Assembly (NCBI GenBank): GCA_963808965.1
Contig: CAWEHU010000028.1
Location: 62,001-126,000, forward strand
Direction of reading: 5' to 3'
From: CAWEHU01 sp963808965
GTDB taxonomy: Bacteria; Pseudomonadota; Alphaproteobacteria; Acetobacterales; Acetobacteraceae
DNA: 64,000 nucleotides
Shown here: in pieces, positions 63,163-64,000 of the stretch
How positions within the stretch are numbered: position 1 is the stretch's first letter
How the letters are laid out: each line of letters starts with the position of its first letter
The notes under the pieces: generated by a model
Database searches by the model: none
Told to the model about the DNA's origin: nothing
Seen by the model: the letters and a program-made list of their open reading frames with translations, nothing else
Program-made: the position numbers and the translations under genes

Positions 63163-64000
63163 ATGATCCGTCGCCGCCGGCTGTTGCAGGCGTCGGCCGG
63201 CCTTTTGGCCGCGCCCGCTATCGTCGAGAGAGTGGGCGCTCAGTCCGCCTTCGACTGGAAGCAATGCAAGGGCCAGAAGATCGAGGTGAACCTCGCCAAG
63301 TCGCCGCGCTCCGACGTGCTGCAGGCGCATCGCCGCGAGTTCGAGGACCTCACCGGCATCCGGGTCGGTGACGAGCAAATCCCGGAGCAGCAGCAGCGTC
63401 CGAAAGTGGCCATGGAGATGGCCTCGGGCCGTCCGAGCTTCGACGTGGTCATGGTCGCGATGCACGTCCAGAAGCGGCTGATCGAGAAGGCCGGATGGAT
63501 GGAGGATTTGCGCCCCTATATCGCCAACTCCGGCATCACCAATCCCGACTTCGACTTCGCCGATTTCAGCGCCGCCGGGATCAAGGTGGCGACCGGTGAG
63601 GATGGAAAGGTGAACGTCCTCCCGATCAACCAGGACCTGTGGATACTGTACTACAATAAGCAGATGCTTGCGGATAAGGGCCTTTCGGTGCCGCAGACGC
63701 TCGACGAACTGATGGCGGCCGCCCTGAAGATCACGGACAAATCGAAGGGCGTGTACGGCTTCGTCGGGCGCGGGCTCAAGAATGCCAACGTGGTCCTCTA
63801 TGACAGCATCTTGCTAGGCTGGGATCAGGAGACGATCACGCCCGACGGCAAGACGCTGCTGACCGACACGCCGGCTGCGATCGAAGCGGCGAAGTTTTAT
63901 CAGAAGCTCATGCAGGAGACTTGCCCGCCCGGCGTGGTCGGGTTCAATTGGAACGAGAGCCAGACCACGTTCAGTCAGGCGCGGGCCGCCATGTGGTGGG
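63163..64000 (+). CDS. ABC transporter extracellular solute-binding protein (family 1), 3'-truncated
   Basis: 279 residues visible; the frame runs off the window. A Tat-like signal (MIRRRRLLQASAGLLAAPAIVERVGA) precedes a periplasmic-binding core: AHRREFEDLTGIRVGDEQIPEQQQRPKVAMEMASGRPSFDVVMV (core HRREFEDLTGIRV) and LPINQDLWILYYNKQMLADKGL. It probably delivers a sugar or glycerol-phosphate-type solute to an ABC permease. GGGGGGAAG precedes the ATG. Permease genes are expected beyond the window. Confidence 0.9.
   Translation, partial: MIRRRRLLQASAGLLAAPAIVERVGAQSAFDWKQCKGQKIEVNLAKSPRSDVLQAHRREFEDLTGIRVGDEQIPEQQQRPKVAMEMASGRPSFDVVMVAMHVQKRLIEKAGWMEDLRPYIANSGITNPDFDFADFSAAGIKVATGEDGKVNVLPINQDLWILYYNKQMLADKGLSVPQTLDELMAAALKITDKSKGVYGFVGRGLKNANVVLYDSILLGWDQETITPDGKTLLTDTPAAIEAAKFYQKLMQETCPPGVVGFNWNESQTTFSQARAAMWW

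Overview
The window is GC-rich chromosomal DNA that fits an alphaproteobacterium of the Rhodospirillales/Acetobacteraceae type. The placement is an inference from gene content: UPF0262, DUF983, FliX next to FlgI/FlgJ, a one-cysteine DksA, DUF2272, an SLT-domain protein, a histone-H1-like Lys/Arg/Thr protein, and Ku/LigD end joining. I see no rRNA, tRNA, CRISPR array or insertion sequence. Coding density is high, and many neighbouring genes overlap by 1-14 bases.

Layout. 1-6.1 kb: end of an MFS exporter, a DUF1932 dehydrogenase, and a divergent operon with an oxalate/formate-type MFS carrier, an oxalate--CoA ligase-like enzyme and a ketopantoate-reductase-like enzyme. 6.1-12 kb: orphan BrnA-like antitoxin, SAF-domain dehydrogenase, LysR regulator, and a divergent TRAP transporter with fused DctQ-DctM. 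12-21 kb: propionyl/acetyl-CoA synthetase, DUF485 + ActP acetate permease, an MFS carrier and a ~1155-residue GltD+PyrK-type flavoprotein resembling both Nfn transhydrogenase subunits joined; all but DUF485 carry frameshifts. 21-25 kb: CHRD protein, sugar-acid dehydratase and its MFS carrier. 25-32.6 kb: MaoC protein, K+ channel, epimerase + PLP aminotransferase, PEP carboxylase, SLT-domain protein. 32.6-35.4 kb: ECF sigma/anti-sigma pair facing a metallophosphoesterase-cupredoxin operon, with matching divergent ECF-type promoters between them. 35.8-41.3 kb: Ku-LigD, S24 repressor, a likely small RNA and small unknown proteins. 41.4-49.7 kb: pyrD, HAD phosphatase, Gly/Ser-rich secreted protein, YqgE, peroxiredoxin, rhodanese, DUF2272 lipoprotein, SolA, MtnA, UPF0262, DUF983. 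49.9-51.6 kb: lower-GC acetyltransferase/methyltransferase pair. 52-54.7 kb: prpD-prpC. 55.3-55.9 kb: histone-like protein. 56-60 kb: a tightly coupled five-gene set (RibD-type reductase, alcohol dehydrogenase, 6-pyruvoyl-tetrahydropterin-synthase-like, glycosyltransferase, methyltransferase) that looks like an undescribed pterin/flavin-like small-molecule pathway. 60-63 kb: flgI-flgJ-flgN-like operon behind a near-perfect sigma-54 promoter, divergent from fliX, then dksA. 63.2 kb to the end: start of an ABC solute-binding protein.

Ten genes contain thirteen single-base indels. Most lie in short base runs, and in every gene the reading frame is otherwise intact. This pattern fits uncorrected sequencing error better than real gene decay. 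I mark these genes as pseudogenes only in the sense that the given sequence does not encode one continuous protein.
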